Shown: positions 17,798 through 27,044, counted from the stretch's first letter. The stretch is 64,000 nt of DNA from an alpha proteobacterium AAP38 (GCA_001296005.1 LJHR01000005.1:310001-374000); one strand, 5' to 3'. A program made the numbers and translations. Notes: generated by a model not told the origin, from the letters alone.

Positions 17798-18241
17798 TTA
17801 CGGGCGAAGGCGATCGAAATAGGTGGCGGCCTGATCGGCTGTCAGTTCCTGTTTCAAATCCCAATGTTCCCGGATCAGGCCATCCTGCCAGCGGAAGATA
17901 TCCATCACCGCCGCCCGTATCCCGGTGCCGACACGCACATCCAGTATCACGATGGACAAGGCACCCTGATTGATGGTGCTGACGGGATTGATCAGGAACT
18001 CCGGGCGCGCAAACATCGGTTCCAGCACCTTGATGGCGGCCTCCCGGCCCTGCGCCATGCCGTTGCTGTGCTGAATGTAATCGGCGGCGACGTACCGTTC
18101 GAAGGCCGCCCGCACCTGTTTTTGCCGATAGAACAGGGTGCAGAACATGTCGAGGGCAGGCGGGGCCATGGCCTGCGCCCCGCCTGCGGCCACCAGGGGC
18201 ATGATACCGGCCAAAGACAGGAACTGCTTTCGGTCCAGCAT
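17798..18241 (-). CDS. Exported NTF2/SnoaL-like protein
   Basis: The 147-residue protein has an RKQFLSLAG...GGAQAMA leader, a Tat-like signal with RK in place of RR. It then has a compact SnoaL-like cone fold: YVAADYIQHSNGMAQGREA, and DIFRWQDGLIREHWD, the family's usual C-terminal block. Such proteins bind or isomerise small molecules. In this operon (4 nt after the GMC gene) it may act on the keto-sugar or the aglycone. No specific reaction can be assigned from sequence. Confidence 0.8.
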   Translation of the reverse strand: MLDRKQFLSLAGIMPLVAAGGAQAMAPPALDMFCTLFYRQKQVRAAFERYVAADYIQHSNGMAQGREAAIKVLEPMFARPEFLINPVSTINQGALSIVILDVRVGTGIRAAVMDIFRWQDGLIREHWDLKQELTADQAATYFDRLRP

Positions 18242-18245
18242 GGCG

Positions 18246-19931
18246 TCAGATCCGCCCTTCCTTCAGCATCTTCACCGCCGTGTCACAGGCCCTGGCCGTC
18301 ATGGCCATATAGGTCAGCGACGGGTTCTGACAGGCGGACGACGCCATGGCGGCACCATCGGTCACAAACACGTTGGGCACGTCATGCAACTGGTTCCAAC
18401 GGTTGGTGACCGACGTGCGCGGATCATGGCCCATCATGGCTCCGCCCATTTCATGGATGGCGCTGCCGCCCACGCCCGGACGGTTCAGCGACATGATCAC
18501 CTTGCCGCCAGCGGCGGTCAGCATGGCGCTGGCCTCCTTCCCGGCGTCGGTCAGGGCCTTGTGCTCATTCTCGCCATGGGTGAAATCCACCTGCAGCAAT
18601 GGCGCGCCGAACGCGTCCACCTTTGCCGGGTCCAGCCGCAGGCGGTTCGTTTCCCGTGGCAGGCTTTCGGCGAAGGTGACCAGCACCATGCGCCAGGGGC
18701 CGACATTGCGCAGGTTCTCCTTGAAGCCAGCGCCAATGCCGGGTTCCCGCTTGCCGCGTGTCCAGGCACTGCGCAGCGCGCCGCCCTGGAAACTGTAGCC
18801 ACGGACGAAATCCCCTTCCGCATGGTCACCCAGATTGCGGAACCGGGGGATGACGATGCCCGTCGGCCGATTGCCGAAGGTGGTGCGGTCTTGGAAACTG
18901 TCGAACAGGGCGATGGCCCCCACCGTGCTGGCATGGTCCATGATATGGGTGCCCAGCCGACCGCTGCTATTGCCCAACCCGTTGGCAAACGCGGCAGAGC
19001 GGGAGCGCAGCAGGACATGGTTGGTGTTGAATGCCCCCGCATTCATGAAAATGATGCGGGCGGCATAGCGGCGGCGCTCCCCCGTCTTAACATTCAATAC
19101 CGACACGCCGCTGGCGCGCTTGGTCTTGGCGTCATAATCGACGGTTTCCACGACCGTGTCGGTGATCAGGGTCAGGTTGCCCGTGGCCTGCGCTGCCGGC
19201 AGGGTGGAACTTTGTGTGCTGAAATAGGCGCCATAGGAACAGCCGCGCTGACAGATCATCCGGTTCTGGCAGGCGCTGCGGCCTTCTTTTTCCTGCGTCA
19301 GATTGGCGGTGCGCCCGATGGTCAGGCGGCGGTCGGGCCATTTCGCCTCAATCGCGGCCTTGGCATGCTTTTCCAGCACGTTCAGCGCCATCGGCGGCTG
19401 ATATATGCCGTCGGGCAGGGATGACAGGCCTTCATTCTGCCCTGACACGCCGATGAACCGTTCGACATGATCGTACCAGGGCTTCAGATCGGCATAACGG
19501 ATCGGCCAGTCGACGCCATGCCCGTCCTGCTTGTTGGCCCCGAAATCATGGTCGCTCATCCGATAGGACTGGCGCCCCCAGGTCAGTGAGCGTCCCCCCA
19601 GCTGATAGCTGCGCCACCAGTTGAATTCCGTACCCTCGGCCACGGAATAGGGGTTTTCACGGTCATTGACGAAATGGTTCTGGGTATATTCGGTGAAATG
19701 CCGGTTTTTGGATTGAACGGCAAAGTCGGTCGCATAAAGCTGCGGATCACCCACACCCCGAAACGGCATCTCCCACGGGGATTTCATTTCAGTGACATAG
19801 TCTGCGCCATGTTCGATATGGCGGCCCCGTTCGACCATCAGAACCTTCAGGCCCTTTTCGGTCAGTTCCTTTGCCGCCCAGCCGCCGGTGATGCCGGAGC
19901 CGACGACGATGGCGTCGAAATCTGTGCTCAT
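18246..19931 (-). CDS. GMC-family FAD dehydrogenase large subunit (glycoside 3-dehydrogenase/gluconate dehydrogenase type)
   Basis: The 561-residue flavoprotein has the FAD dinucleotide motif VGSGITGG (10-17) and the C-terminal GMC block with a conserved His in SAIHEMGG and a NPSLTYMAM end. Cysteines 221, 227 and 231 resemble the iron-sulfur cysteine cluster of bacterial FAD-glucose dehydrogenases. Such enzymes oxidise sugars or glycosides, often at C3. It has no signal of its own; the ATG overlaps the stop of the small-subunit gene (ATGA), which carries a Tat signal and probably carries it across the membrane. No cytochrome subunit is encoded nearby, so the electron acceptor is unknown. Confidence 0.9.
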   Translation of the reverse strand: MSTDFDAIVVGSGITGGWAAKELTEKGLKVLMVERGRHIEHGADYVTEMKSPWEMPFRGVGDPQLYATDFAVQSKNRHFTEYTQNHFVNDRENPYSVAEGTEFNWWRSYQLGGRSLTWGRQSYRMSDHDFGANKQDGHGVDWPIRYADLKPWYDHVERFIGVSGQNEGLSSLPDGIYQPPMALNVLEKHAKAAIEAKWPDRRLTIGRTANLTQEKEGRSACQNRMICQRGCSYGAYFSTQSSTLPAAQATGNLTLITDTVVETVDYDAKTKRASGVSVLNVKTGERRRYAARIIFMNAGAFNTNHVLLRSRSAAFANGLGNSSGRLGTHIMDHASTVGAIALFDSFQDRTTFGNRPTGIVIPRFRNLGDHAEGDFVRGYSFQGGALRSAWTRGKREPGIGAGFKENLRNVGPWRMVLVTFAESLPRETNRLRLDPAKVDAFGAPLLQVDFTHGENEHKALTDAGKEASAMLTAAGGKVIMSLNRPGVGGSAIHEMGGAMMGHDPRTSVTNRWNQLHDVPNVFVTDGAAMASSACQNPSLTYMAMTARACDTAVKMLKEGRI

Positions 19932-20536
19932 CCGAATTCCACCGCTGTCCAGTCGTTTGACCAAGCCCGATCCTTGGGGCCGACGGGGATGTCCGGGTCG
20001 AAGCGGCCCGGCACCAGTTCAAAACGCAGTTCCTGGCTGGCGCCGATTTCCGACGTGTAATAGCCAGTGACGATCAGACCCTTCAGCGTGCGCCAGGGCG
20101 ATTTTTCATTGCCGCGCGTATAGGCCTGTGAATCCAGGTCGGTCAGCACCCGGATCTGCATGTCAGGGCTGGCCGACAGGAACGCCCGGCCCGCCTTGAG
20201 GTCTAGTTCAAAGGACAGCCAGTCCAGGATGCCGGCTTCCGCCGGGGCCTTGCCGCCGGTGAAAAGCGCTGCCGCGACCGGCGCATTTGATCCCGATATT
20301 CCGTGCCCGATGGCCAGAGCCAGAAAGGCGGGAACGCCGGCCTTCACCGCACCCGGCGTGTCCGTATCGGGAATGACCAGATCGCAGACGCGGGTAACAA
20401 GGGTACGGTGGCGGTCGGGCAGGGGGGCGCCCGCTGCCACCTGTGCCCACACATCCGCCGGGGTCAGGGCCAGTGCCATGCCCGACAGCAGCAGACCACG
20501 GCGGCCAATGCCGGCGCGCGATATCTCTTCCTGCAT
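19928..20536 (-). CDS. Gluconate 2-dehydrogenase subunit 3-like small subunit (Tat-exported)
   Basis: The 202-residue protein has a twin-arginine leader (IGRRGLLLSGMALAL...WAQ) and the family body: RTLVTRVCDLVIPDTDTPGA, ILDWLS, and LKGLIVTGYYTSEIGA. In FAD-glucose and gluconate dehydrogenases this subunit is a chaperone-like partner that takes the flavin subunit through the Tat pore. The ATG at 20536 follows GGAGAAGGAG. The 4-nt overlap with the GMC gene supports a 1:1 complex. Confidence 0.9.
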   Translation of the reverse strand: MQEEISRAGIGRRGLLLSGMALALTPADVWAQVAAGAPLPDRHRTLVTRVCDLVIPDTDTPGAVKAGVPAFLALAIGHGISGSNAPVAAALFTGGKAPAEAGILDWLSFELDLKAGRAFLSASPDMQIRVLTDLDSQAYTRGNEKSPWRTLKGLIVTGYYTSEIGASQELRFELVPGRFDPDIPVGPKDRAWSNDWTAVEFG

Positions 20537-20561
20537 CAAAACTCTCCTTCTCCGCCGAAGG

Positions 20562-22124
20562 TCAGAACAGGCCCAGTTTCCCGCCGCTGGCCACGAAGGC
20601 ACTGTAGGCCTGACGCTTGGCCGGGGACAAAGGTTCGATCACCCCGGTCCTGTCGCCAAGGCCCATTACGCGGCCATTCGCCAGGACCGGCCAGTCGGGC
20701 AGCCCCGCACCGTTCGGGTTGCCGTTCTTCACGAAATTGGCCCAGTACTGGCCCAGCGTCGCGGCGATGTCATGGTCCGCCTTTGTGAAGGGGCGGGTGG
20801 ACTTGTCCAGCGTGGCGAACACATAGGGCAGTTCGGCGGAATGAAAGGTGCCGAACCGGGCCGGATCGCTGCCGGGCTGCGGGTGCTGGAACAGATAGGC
20901 ATAGACCGGGGCGGCACCGGGCTGCCGCGGCTGCGCCCAGATCAGCATGGAGGCGGTGGCCTGTTCGCGTAACAGGGCCTTGGCCGCTTCACCCGCCTCC
21001 TGACCGTCACTCCCCTGATAGAAGGGGCGGAAGGACGGCGCCTGTGCGCCGAAGCGGCGGTCGATCAGGTCGTTCAGCTTGACCGACGTAGTCAGGTGCC
21101 AGTCGGGACCATTGCTGCTTTCATCCGTCGTCAGGCCGGTCAGGACGGGGATGTCCTGCCGCTGCCGCTCCGGGTTGGGCAGGATGGCTGGTTCCGTGAT
21201 GGGAAAGAAGCGCAGGCCCGGCGGCCCGACGGACGGGTCCTTTGCCGCCTTGGCCAGTTGTTCGGGCGACAGGGCACGCAAGGCGGCGATACCGGTCACG
21301 CCGGCGGCATCCATGACCTTCTGCCCCCGCACCTCGGCATCTGACAGTGGCAGGCTGGGAATGCCCATGCCGGACCCGCTCTGCGCGATGGCGCGGATGA
21401 ACAGCCCGTCTGCCTTGGGCGAAGACAGTATGGCATGGACAGAAGCTGCACCCGCCGATTGTCCGGCGATGGTCACCCGTTTGGGGTCACCCCCGAAATT
21501 CGCAATATTGTTCTGGACCCAGCGCAGGGCTGCCACCTGATCCATCAGGCCGTAATTGCCCGAAGACCCCGCCTCGGCGGTCAGCGCCGGATGGGCCAGG
21601 AAGCCATAGATCCCGACGCGATAATTGATCGTGACGACGATGATGCCGCGTGCGGCCAGCTTCTCCCCATCATACAGGGGGACAGAACCCGAACCACCTG
21701 CAAAACCGCCGCCATGGATCCATACCATGACCGGATGGTTGGCATTGCCGGCTCCCGCCGGGCGCCAGACATTGACCGACAGGCAATCCTCACTCATGGG
21801 ACGGGTTGGGAAATACTCCGCCGACCAGGGGGAACCGCCGGGCGGTGTATAGGGGGGCTCCTGCTGGCAATCGGCACTGAACTGCGTGGCGTCGCGCACG
21901 CCGGACCATGCCGCAACAGGCTGCGGCGGGCGCCAGCGGTTGGCACCGCCAGTATCACCGGCATAGGGAATGCCCAGGAAACGGTCGACACCGTTCTGGG
22001 TGGACCCTGCCACACGCCCCGCCTCCGTCACGGCGTCCGGGCGTGCAGCGCCGGCCATTGACGGCATGGCATACAGGGCCAGCAACGATGCACCAACCCG
22101 CAGAATGGAAAAACTCCACCGCAC
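20562..22124 (-). CDS. Secreted type-B carboxylesterase
   Basis: The 520-residue esterase has HGGGFAGGSG (oxyanion hole) and the serine elbow GQSAGAAS, plus an early Cys-containing QQEPPYTPPGG loop. A GTG start at 22124 is favoured: GGGAGG lies 6 nt upstream and the following residues (VRWSFSILRVGASLLALYA...AGAA) form a normal signal peptide. The sequence is only distantly like the esterase at 11390-13024. Placed between a TonB receptor and a glycoside dehydrogenase, it may remove acyl groups (acetyl, malonyl, cinnamoyl) from acylated glycosides before oxidation. Confidence 0.88.
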   Translation of the reverse strand: MRWSFSILRVGASLLALYAMPSMAGAARPDAVTEAGRVAGSTQNGVDRFLGIPYAGDTGGANRWRPPQPVAAWSGVRDATQFSADCQQEPPYTPPGGSPWSAEYFPTRPMSEDCLSVNVWRPAGAGNANHPVMVWIHGGGFAGGSGSVPLYDGEKLAARGIIVVTINYRVGIYGFLAHPALTAEAGSSGNYGLMDQVAALRWVQNNIANFGGDPKRVTIAGQSAGAASVHAILSSPKADGLFIRAIAQSGSGMGIPSLPLSDAEVRGQKVMDAAGVTGIAALRALSPEQLAKAAKDPSVGPPGLRFFPITEPAILPNPERQRQDIPVLTGLTTDESSNGPDWHLTTSVKLNDLIDRRFGAQAPSFRPFYQGSDGQEAGEAAKALLREQATASMLIWAQPRQPGAAPVYAYLFQHPQPGSDPARFGTFHSAELPYVFATLDKSTRPFTKADHDIAATLGQYWANFVKNGNPNGAGLPDWPVLANGRVMGLGDRTGVIEPLSPAKRQAYSAFVASGGKLGLF

Positions 22125-22163
22125 CTGACACCTCCCGATACTGAAAGCCGCCTTAACGCCGGA

Positions 22164-22196
22164 CATGGATGCCAGGGAAGGTCCCCGGCATCCATG
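22164..22196. other. Stem-loop between TonB receptor and esterase genes
   Basis: CATGGATGCC (22164-22173) pairs with GGCATCCATG (22187-22196), extended by an inner GG/CC pair. It lies 28 nt after the receptor stop within the minus-strand operon and has no T-tract, so it may stabilise the receptor mRNA or attenuate read-through. Confidence 0.5.
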
Positions 22197-22224
22197 ATCT
22201 CAAGCCATTACAGTGCGCCGGCGA

Positions 22225-24507
22225 TCAGAACCGGTAGGTGCCCTGCACGCCAAACGTACGCGGCGGGCCATAGATGGAGTTGTAGATCAGCGAACCGGCA
22301 GCGGCGTTGAAGTTCGCGAAGGCCAGCGGCTGCTTGTCCTCCAGATTGCGGACATAGGCCTGGACCGTGTAGTTGCCATCGCCCGAGTTATATTCGACCG
22401 ACAGGTCGGTCATCATATAGCCCTTCTGGCGCAGGGCAGCCCAGTTCACGACTGACAGGTAATGGGCCGACTTGTACCGGCTGAAGGCCGAGGCCACGAC
22501 ATTCGCGCCGTCACCCAGGTCGAACGTGTGGCTGTACCCGGCGGACAGGGTCCATTTCGGGGCCTGCGGCGGACGGTTGCCCTTCAGGTTGAACTGCTGG
22601 ATGCCGGGGGTGACCGGATCGGCATCGTTGATCGGGGTGCCGTTCACCCCGATCAACGACGTGGCGAAGCTCTGCACCTTGGCATCCAGGTAATTGACGG
22701 TGAAGGACAGTTCGTCGTTCTCCGTCAAGAGGATGCTGGTATCGGTCTCGATACCCCAGACGCGCGACTTACCGGCGTTCAGGGTGCGGGCACCGACATT
22801 GTTGTCCACAAACACCTGGATCTGCTGATCCTTATAATCATAGTAGAAGGCAGAGGCGTTGAACTGCAGGCGGCCACCATTGAAGCGGTTCTTGGTCCCG
22901 ACTTCATAGGCAACCAGTTCTTCCGGCTCATAGGCCCCGACGCTGTCGAAACCGCCACTCTTATAACCGGTGCTGAGCTTGCCATAGACCAAGCTGTCAT
23001 CTGCCGGCTTCCAGTCGATGCCGATATTGCCCGTCACCTGATCGGAAGAAGAACGCGGACGCAGGATGGTGGCACCGGCGGAGCCGAATGCCGGCGGGGT
23101 CGTACCCTCGCCGCGGCCAAAGCGCGGGCCGTAATTGTAGAAGGTGGCGCTCTTGGCGTCGTCGGTATAGCGCAGGCCGCCGGTCACCGTCAGTTCCGGA
23201 CCAGCCACCGGCACCGTGACCTGCCCGAAGGCGGCCTTGGACTTGGACAGGATGTCCGGGCGGTAGAAATAGTTCAGGAAGGCACGCGGTAGTTCCAGAT
23301 ACAGGCCGCGGGACAGGTCAACCTTCTCACGGAAGTAGAAGCCGCCCAGCTGATAGAACAGGCCGTTATCCAGCGTGTTCGACAGGCGCAGCTCGTGGCT
23401 CTGCGTCTGCGAATTCAGCTTGTTGTTGCGGAAGGTGAAGGTCGCGGGCAGATAGCCGTTCAGCGGCAGGGCGCTGTTGGTCTCATTGTCGCGATAGCCA
23501 CCCAGATAGGCCAGCGTGCCCAGGTCGAAATCAAATTCGATCCGACCGCGCAGGGCAAACTGCTCGCTATTGAAATTGCCCAGGTCGCCCAGGGGGTAAT
23601 TCTTGGTGTTGATGCCGCTGAAGGTCAGGTTGGCGGGAATACCATTATTTTCAAACGCGGTGGTCGACGGGATGGCGTCGATGACCCCGGCGGAATAGGC
23701 GGCATTGGTCAGAACGCCATTCTGGGCCACCAGGATGCCGAACTGCGACGGCGGCAGCTGATCGACATTCACATATTCGCCGGCCAGATAGGTGCGGATA
23801 TTCTCCGTGGGCTCCCAGGCGATGGCGAGGCGGGCCGCATCGACATTCTGATCCTCACCACGACCGACGGCGCCATGCTTGCGATAGCCCTTGTGATCGG
23901 TGTGCATGCCGGCGACACGGACGGCAACCGTATCCCCCAGCGGGACATTGACGGCACCCTCGGCCCGCTTGGCGTCGTAATTGCCATAGCCGACGGTCAG
24001 GAAGCCGGCGGTCTTGCCCAACTGCGGCTTGGCGGCGATGATGTTGATGGCGCCTGCGGTCGCGTTGCGGCCATAGAGCGTACCCTGCGGACCGCGCAGA
24101 ACCTCGATCCGTTCCAGGTCGAAGAAGCTGGCATTCAGCGCGACCGGACGGTTGATATATTCGCCATCGATGCCGATGGTCAGGGCCGGGTCGGACGCTT
24201 CGGAAATGTCCTGGCTGGACACGCCGCGCACCGAAATCTTCGTGAAGATCGTGTCATTGGTGACATTCAGATCGGGCGCCAGGCGCGCCAGACCATTGAC
24301 GTCTGACACGCCGGACTTGACCAGATCATCGCCCGTAAAGGCGCGGATGGCGATGGGCGTGTCCTGCAGGTTGGTTGCGCGCTTGGTCGCGGTCACCACG
24401 ATTTCTTCCAGCACCAAAGCGTTGTTGCTTTCGGTCTGTGCCATGGCGGAAGCGGCATGAAGGGTGGTTGCCCCTGCTGCAAGCAGGAGCATCGAACGGA
24501 TGCGCAT
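22225..24507 (-). CDS. TonB-dependent outer membrane receptor
   Basis: The 760-residue receptor has a signal peptide (MRIRSMLLLAAGATTLHAASAMAQ), a LVLEEIVVTATKR plug start, the plug core LERIEVLRGPQGTLYGRNATAGAINI read in two blocks, and a terminal TonB-receptor strand (PRTFGVQGTYRF). It heads the operon receptor-esterase-small subunit-GMC-NTF2-DUF1080. The promoter carries the AGAACCCTAATTCT site, so it belongs to the regulon centred on the TetR gene at 24792. A glycoside or flavonoid glycoside is the likely cargo (inference from its neighbours). Confidence 0.9.
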   Translation of the reverse strand: MRIRSMLLLAAGATTLHAASAMAQTESNNALVLEEIVVTATKRATNLQDTPIAIRAFTGDDLVKSGVSDVNGLARLAPDLNVTNDTIFTKISVRGVSSQDISEASDPALTIGIDGEYINRPVALNASFFDLERIEVLRGPQGTLYGRNATAGAINIIAAKPQLGKTAGFLTVGYGNYDAKRAEGAVNVPLGDTVAVRVAGMHTDHKGYRKHGAVGRGEDQNVDAARLAIAWEPTENIRTYLAGEYVNVDQLPPSQFGILVAQNGVLTNAAYSAGVIDAIPSTTAFENNGIPANLTFSGINTKNYPLGDLGNFNSEQFALRGRIEFDFDLGTLAYLGGYRDNETNSALPLNGYLPATFTFRNNKLNSQTQSHELRLSNTLDNGLFYQLGGFYFREKVDLSRGLYLELPRAFLNYFYRPDILSKSKAAFGQVTVPVAGPELTVTGGLRYTDDAKSATFYNYGPRFGRGEGTTPPAFGSAGATILRPRSSSDQVTGNIGIDWKPADDSLVYGKLSTGYKSGGFDSVGAYEPEELVAYEVGTKNRFNGGRLQFNASAFYYDYKDQQIQVFVDNNVGARTLNAGKSRVWGIETDTSILLTENDELSFTVNYLDAKVQSFATSLIGVNGTPINDADPVTPGIQQFNLKGNRPPQAPKWTLSAGYSHTFDLGDGANVVASAFSRYKSAHYLSVVNWAALRQKGYMMTDLSVEYNSGDGNYTVQAYVRNLEDKQPLAFANFNAAAGSLIYNSIYGPPRTFGVQGTYRF

Positions 24508-24553
24508 TCTGGTTCCTCCCGATGAGGCCGGCACTGTTTACCGGCCAGGCTCT

Positions 24554-24578
24554 GGGTTCTTTTCTAAAACTAGAACCC
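24554..24578. promoter_or_regulatory. 7-bp inverted repeat overlapping the receptor operator
   Basis: GGGTTCT (24554-24560) and AGAACCC (24572-24578) are perfect complements with 11 nt between. The right arm overlaps the AGAACCCTAATTCT operator, so two dimer registers may exist at this promoter. Confidence 0.4.
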
Positions 24579-24585
24579 TAATTCT
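24572..24585. promoter_or_regulatory. Putative regulon operator, site 1 (TonB receptor operon)
   Basis: AGAACCCTAATTCT fits AGAATnnnnATTCT with one mismatch. It lies 65 nt before the receptor start codon. Four further copies precede other blocks of the island. Confidence 0.65.
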
Positions 24586-24731
24586 GAAAACTATGTAATC
24601 GAAGGATCGTTCGGACGTCAAGCCATTCCGTGACGGATTCAGCGACGAATGTATGCGCACAGGAAACCTGCTGCGTGGCAGGGGTTTTTACGCTGGCGTC
24701 ATGTGGGGGTGCAGCCTATGATAAACCATAT

Positions 24732-24745
24732 AGAATCAGTACTTT
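24732..24745. promoter_or_regulatory. Degenerate regulon operator before the TetR gene
   Basis: AGAATCAGTACTTT has a perfect left half and 3 of 5 matches in the right half of AGAATnnnnATTCT. It lies 47 nt before the TetR start and could give weak autoregulation. Confidence 0.3.
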
Positions 24746-24791
24746 GTTTTCAGATCGCGCCATCCGCGGGCGATCACATGAATGATGGGGC

Positions 24792-25472
24792 GTGAAAGTG
24801 TCGATGGTGGATGAGGATCAGGAAGTCGAACCGTTGCTGAACCCAACGGGTCGTGAACCCAAACAGGGACGCAGCCGCGCCTCGTTCGAACGGATGCTGG
24901 CCGCCGCTACGGATTTGCTGATCGAACGCGGAAATGACGATTTTGCCCTCACCGATGTGGCTAAGCGCGGCAAGGTCTCTATCGGCTCCATCTATTGCCG
25001 ATTCGACAGCAAGGATGACCTGATACAGGCGATCCAGCGCCGGTTCATGGAAAAGATGGCTGAAGAAGAGGCGGAGATGATTGGCCGCCTGACCGACAAA
25101 TCCACCAGCCTGGATGTGCTTGTCCGCAATTTCGTGGAGGAACTGGCCGAGTTCCTGAAACGCAATGCGCCGGTTCTACGGCCCATGATGCTACGCGCGT
25201 CATCCGACCCCGTGGTGCGCGCAATGGGGCGCAAGGGCTATGATTCTTTGGTTGAAAAGGTCATGTCCACGCTGTTGTCGCGGCGCGATGAGATTGGCCA
25301 TGAGTTGCCGGAGCTCGCCTGTGAAATGACATTGCGGATCGCCTATTCGGCCTTTGCCCGCTATCTGGGCTTCGGCACGGTTGGCGATACGGGCACCAAG
25401 GCAGACTGGAAGAACCTTAAAACCGAAGTGGGTGTGATGTGCTCCACCTATCTGCGCAACGGCAACCGATGA
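24792..25472 (+). CDS. TetR family regulator of the glycoside island (proposed)
   Basis: The 226-residue protein has a TetR helix-turn-helix (LTDVAKRGKVSIGSIYCRF, near residues 53-71) and an all-helical C-terminal domain. The start is the GTG at 24792 or the ATG at 24804; neither has a strong ribosome site. It sits in the centre of the island between divergent operons whose promoters share AGAATnnnnATTCT. It is the only regulator gene between 17 and 39 kb, which makes it the natural candidate for that palindrome. Family and position are seen; the binding assignment is inference. Confidence 0.87.
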   Translation: MKVSMVDEDQEVEPLLNPTGREPKQGRSRASFERMLAAATDLLIERGNDDFALTDVAKRGKVSIGSIYCRFDSKDDLIQAIQRRFMEKMAEEEAEMIGRLTDKSTSLDVLVRNFVEELAEFLKRNAPVLRPMMLRASSDPVVRAMGRKGYDSLVEKVMSTLLSRRDEIGHELPELACEMTLRIAYSAFARYLGFGTVGDTGTKADWKNLKTEVGVMCSTYLRNGNR

Positions 25473-25505
25473 CCCGTTGACGGATGGGGCGTTCCGTTTA
25501 TAAAC

Positions 25506-25519
25506 AGAATTACGATTCT
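25506..25519. promoter_or_regulatory. Putative regulon operator, site 2 (MFS-Gfo/Idh-TIM barrel operon)
   Basis: AGAATTACGATTCT is a perfect AGAAT-n4-ATTCT palindrome. It lies 43 nt before the MFS start. Confidence 0.7.
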
Positions 25520-25562
25520 GTTCTGATCTGCTGTGATCAGACCCAATGGAAAGGCACATCCC

Positions 25563-27029
25563 ATGGCATCCGCCGCCAGCCCGGGGGGCAAGCGGGGGCC
25601 GGCCCTATCCGCCATCGATCAGGCTGCCGCCTTGACGCCGAAACGGCGTCAGATGGCCCTGGTGGTGGTGGCCGGCGCCTTCATGATGGACCTGATCGAC
25701 CTGACCATCGTCAATGTGGCACTGCCGTCGATCCAACGCGACCTGTCCGCCGATACGGCCCAGATGCAGTGGCTGGTCGCCGGCTATGCCGTGGCCTTCG
25801 CCATCCTGCTGATCACCGGCGGGCGGCTGGGCGATACCCATGGCTACCGCCGGCTGTTCATGATCGGCATGGCTGGGTTCACCCTGACCTCCCTGCTTTG
25901 CGGCCTGTCGGTCAGCGGGCCGATGCTGGTGGTGGCGCGGCTGGCGCAGGGGGCGACGGCGGCGCTGATGCTGCCGCAGGTCATGTCCCTTATCCAGGTC
26001 ATGTATCCGCCCGCCGAACGGATCGCCGCCCTGTCGGTGTTCGGCGTGCTGGGCGGTGTCGCTGCCGTATTGGGGCCGGTGATCGGCGGGCTGCTGATCG
26101 AGGCCAACCTGTTCGGGCTGGGTTGGCGGCCCATCTTCCTGATCAATGGCCCGCTGGGTATGATCGGTCTTTATGCCGCTTGGCGCTTGCTGCCTTCGGG
26201 CCGATCGCCGCATGGCGGCGGTGTCGATCTGCCTGGAACCGCCCTGATCGCGGCCACCCTGTTGGCCTTGATGCTGCCGCTGTTGCAGGGGCGGGAGGCG
26301 GGATGGCCGCTCTGGTGCCTGATCCTGCTGGCCTGCGCCCCACTGCTGGCGCTGCTGTTCATCCGCCATATCAGGATGCGGGCCGGGGCGGGGACCGGGC
26401 TGGTCGATCCTGTCCTGTTCGTCAATCGGGGCTTTTCAATTGGGCTGGGCATGTCGCTCTGTTTCCAGGCGACGACGGCGGGTTTGTTGTTCATCCTGAC
26501 CCTGACGCTGCAATATGGGTTGGGCTGCACACCGTTGGAAACCGCCTTGGTCCATGTCCCCTATGCGCTGGGCGCGTCGGTCGCCATCGGTGGCGTGGCC
26601 CGGCGGGCCCTGCCGCGCATGGGTCTGCGCCTCCCCCTGCTGGGCGTGGCGGTGATGCTGTCGGGCATGCTGGCGCTGGCCGCACTGATCTGGGGGCAGG
26701 GCGGGCTGGTGCTGGTGGGCATTGCCTTGCTGATTACTGGTACCGGCATGGGTCTTGTCGGCGGGCCGACGGGGCCGATCACCCTGTCGGATGTGGAACT
26801 GATCCATGCCGGATCGGCGTCCGGGACACTGAAGGCGGTGCAGCAGTTGGGGGCGGCATCCGGCGCGGCCCTGATCGGCGGCACCTATTTCACTCTGGCC
26901 CAGGGTTTGACGGCAGAGGCGGCGCGCAATGCCTTCCTGGCTACCATGCCGCTGCTGGTCCTTCTGCTGATGATGGTTGGTTTTCTGATCACGCGGTTGC
27001 CGCGCGATCTGCGGCTTTTCAAGAAATGA
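25563..27029 (+). CDS. MFS transporter, DHA2/EmrB-QacA type
   Basis: The 488-residue, 14-segment carrier has the DHA2 hallmark FMMDLIDLTIVNVALPSIQ in TM1, GRLGDTHGYRRLF in the TM2-3 loop, and the antiporter motif GPVIGGLL in TM5. These carriers usually export drugs or lipophilic molecules. Heading an operon with a Gfo/Idh dehydrogenase and a TIM-barrel enzyme, it may export toxic phenolic aglycones released inside the cell, though import cannot be excluded. The ATG at 25563 has AAAGG upstream. Confidence 0.88.
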   Translation: MASAASPGGKRGPALSAIDQAAALTPKRRQMALVVVAGAFMMDLIDLTIVNVALPSIQRDLSADTAQMQWLVAGYAVAFAILLITGGRLGDTHGYRRLFMIGMAGFTLTSLLCGLSVSGPMLVVARLAQGATAALMLPQVMSLIQVMYPPAERIAALSVFGVLGGVAAVLGPVIGGLLIEANLFGLGWRPIFLINGPLGMIGLYAAWRLLPSGRSPHGGGVDLPGTALIAATLLALMLPLLQGREAGWPLWCLILLACAPLLALLFIRHIRMRAGAGTGLVDPVLFVNRGFSIGLGMSLCFQATTAGLLFILTLTLQYGLGCTPLETALVHVPYALGASVAIGGVARRALPRMGLRLPLLGVAVMLSGMLALAALIWGQGGLVLVGIALLITGTGMGLVGGPTGPITLSDVELIHAGSASGTLKAVQQLGAASGAALIGGTYFTLAQGLTAEAARNAFLATMPLLVLLLMMVGFLITRLPRDLRLFKK

Positions 27030-27044
27030 CGGGAGGATGTTGTG

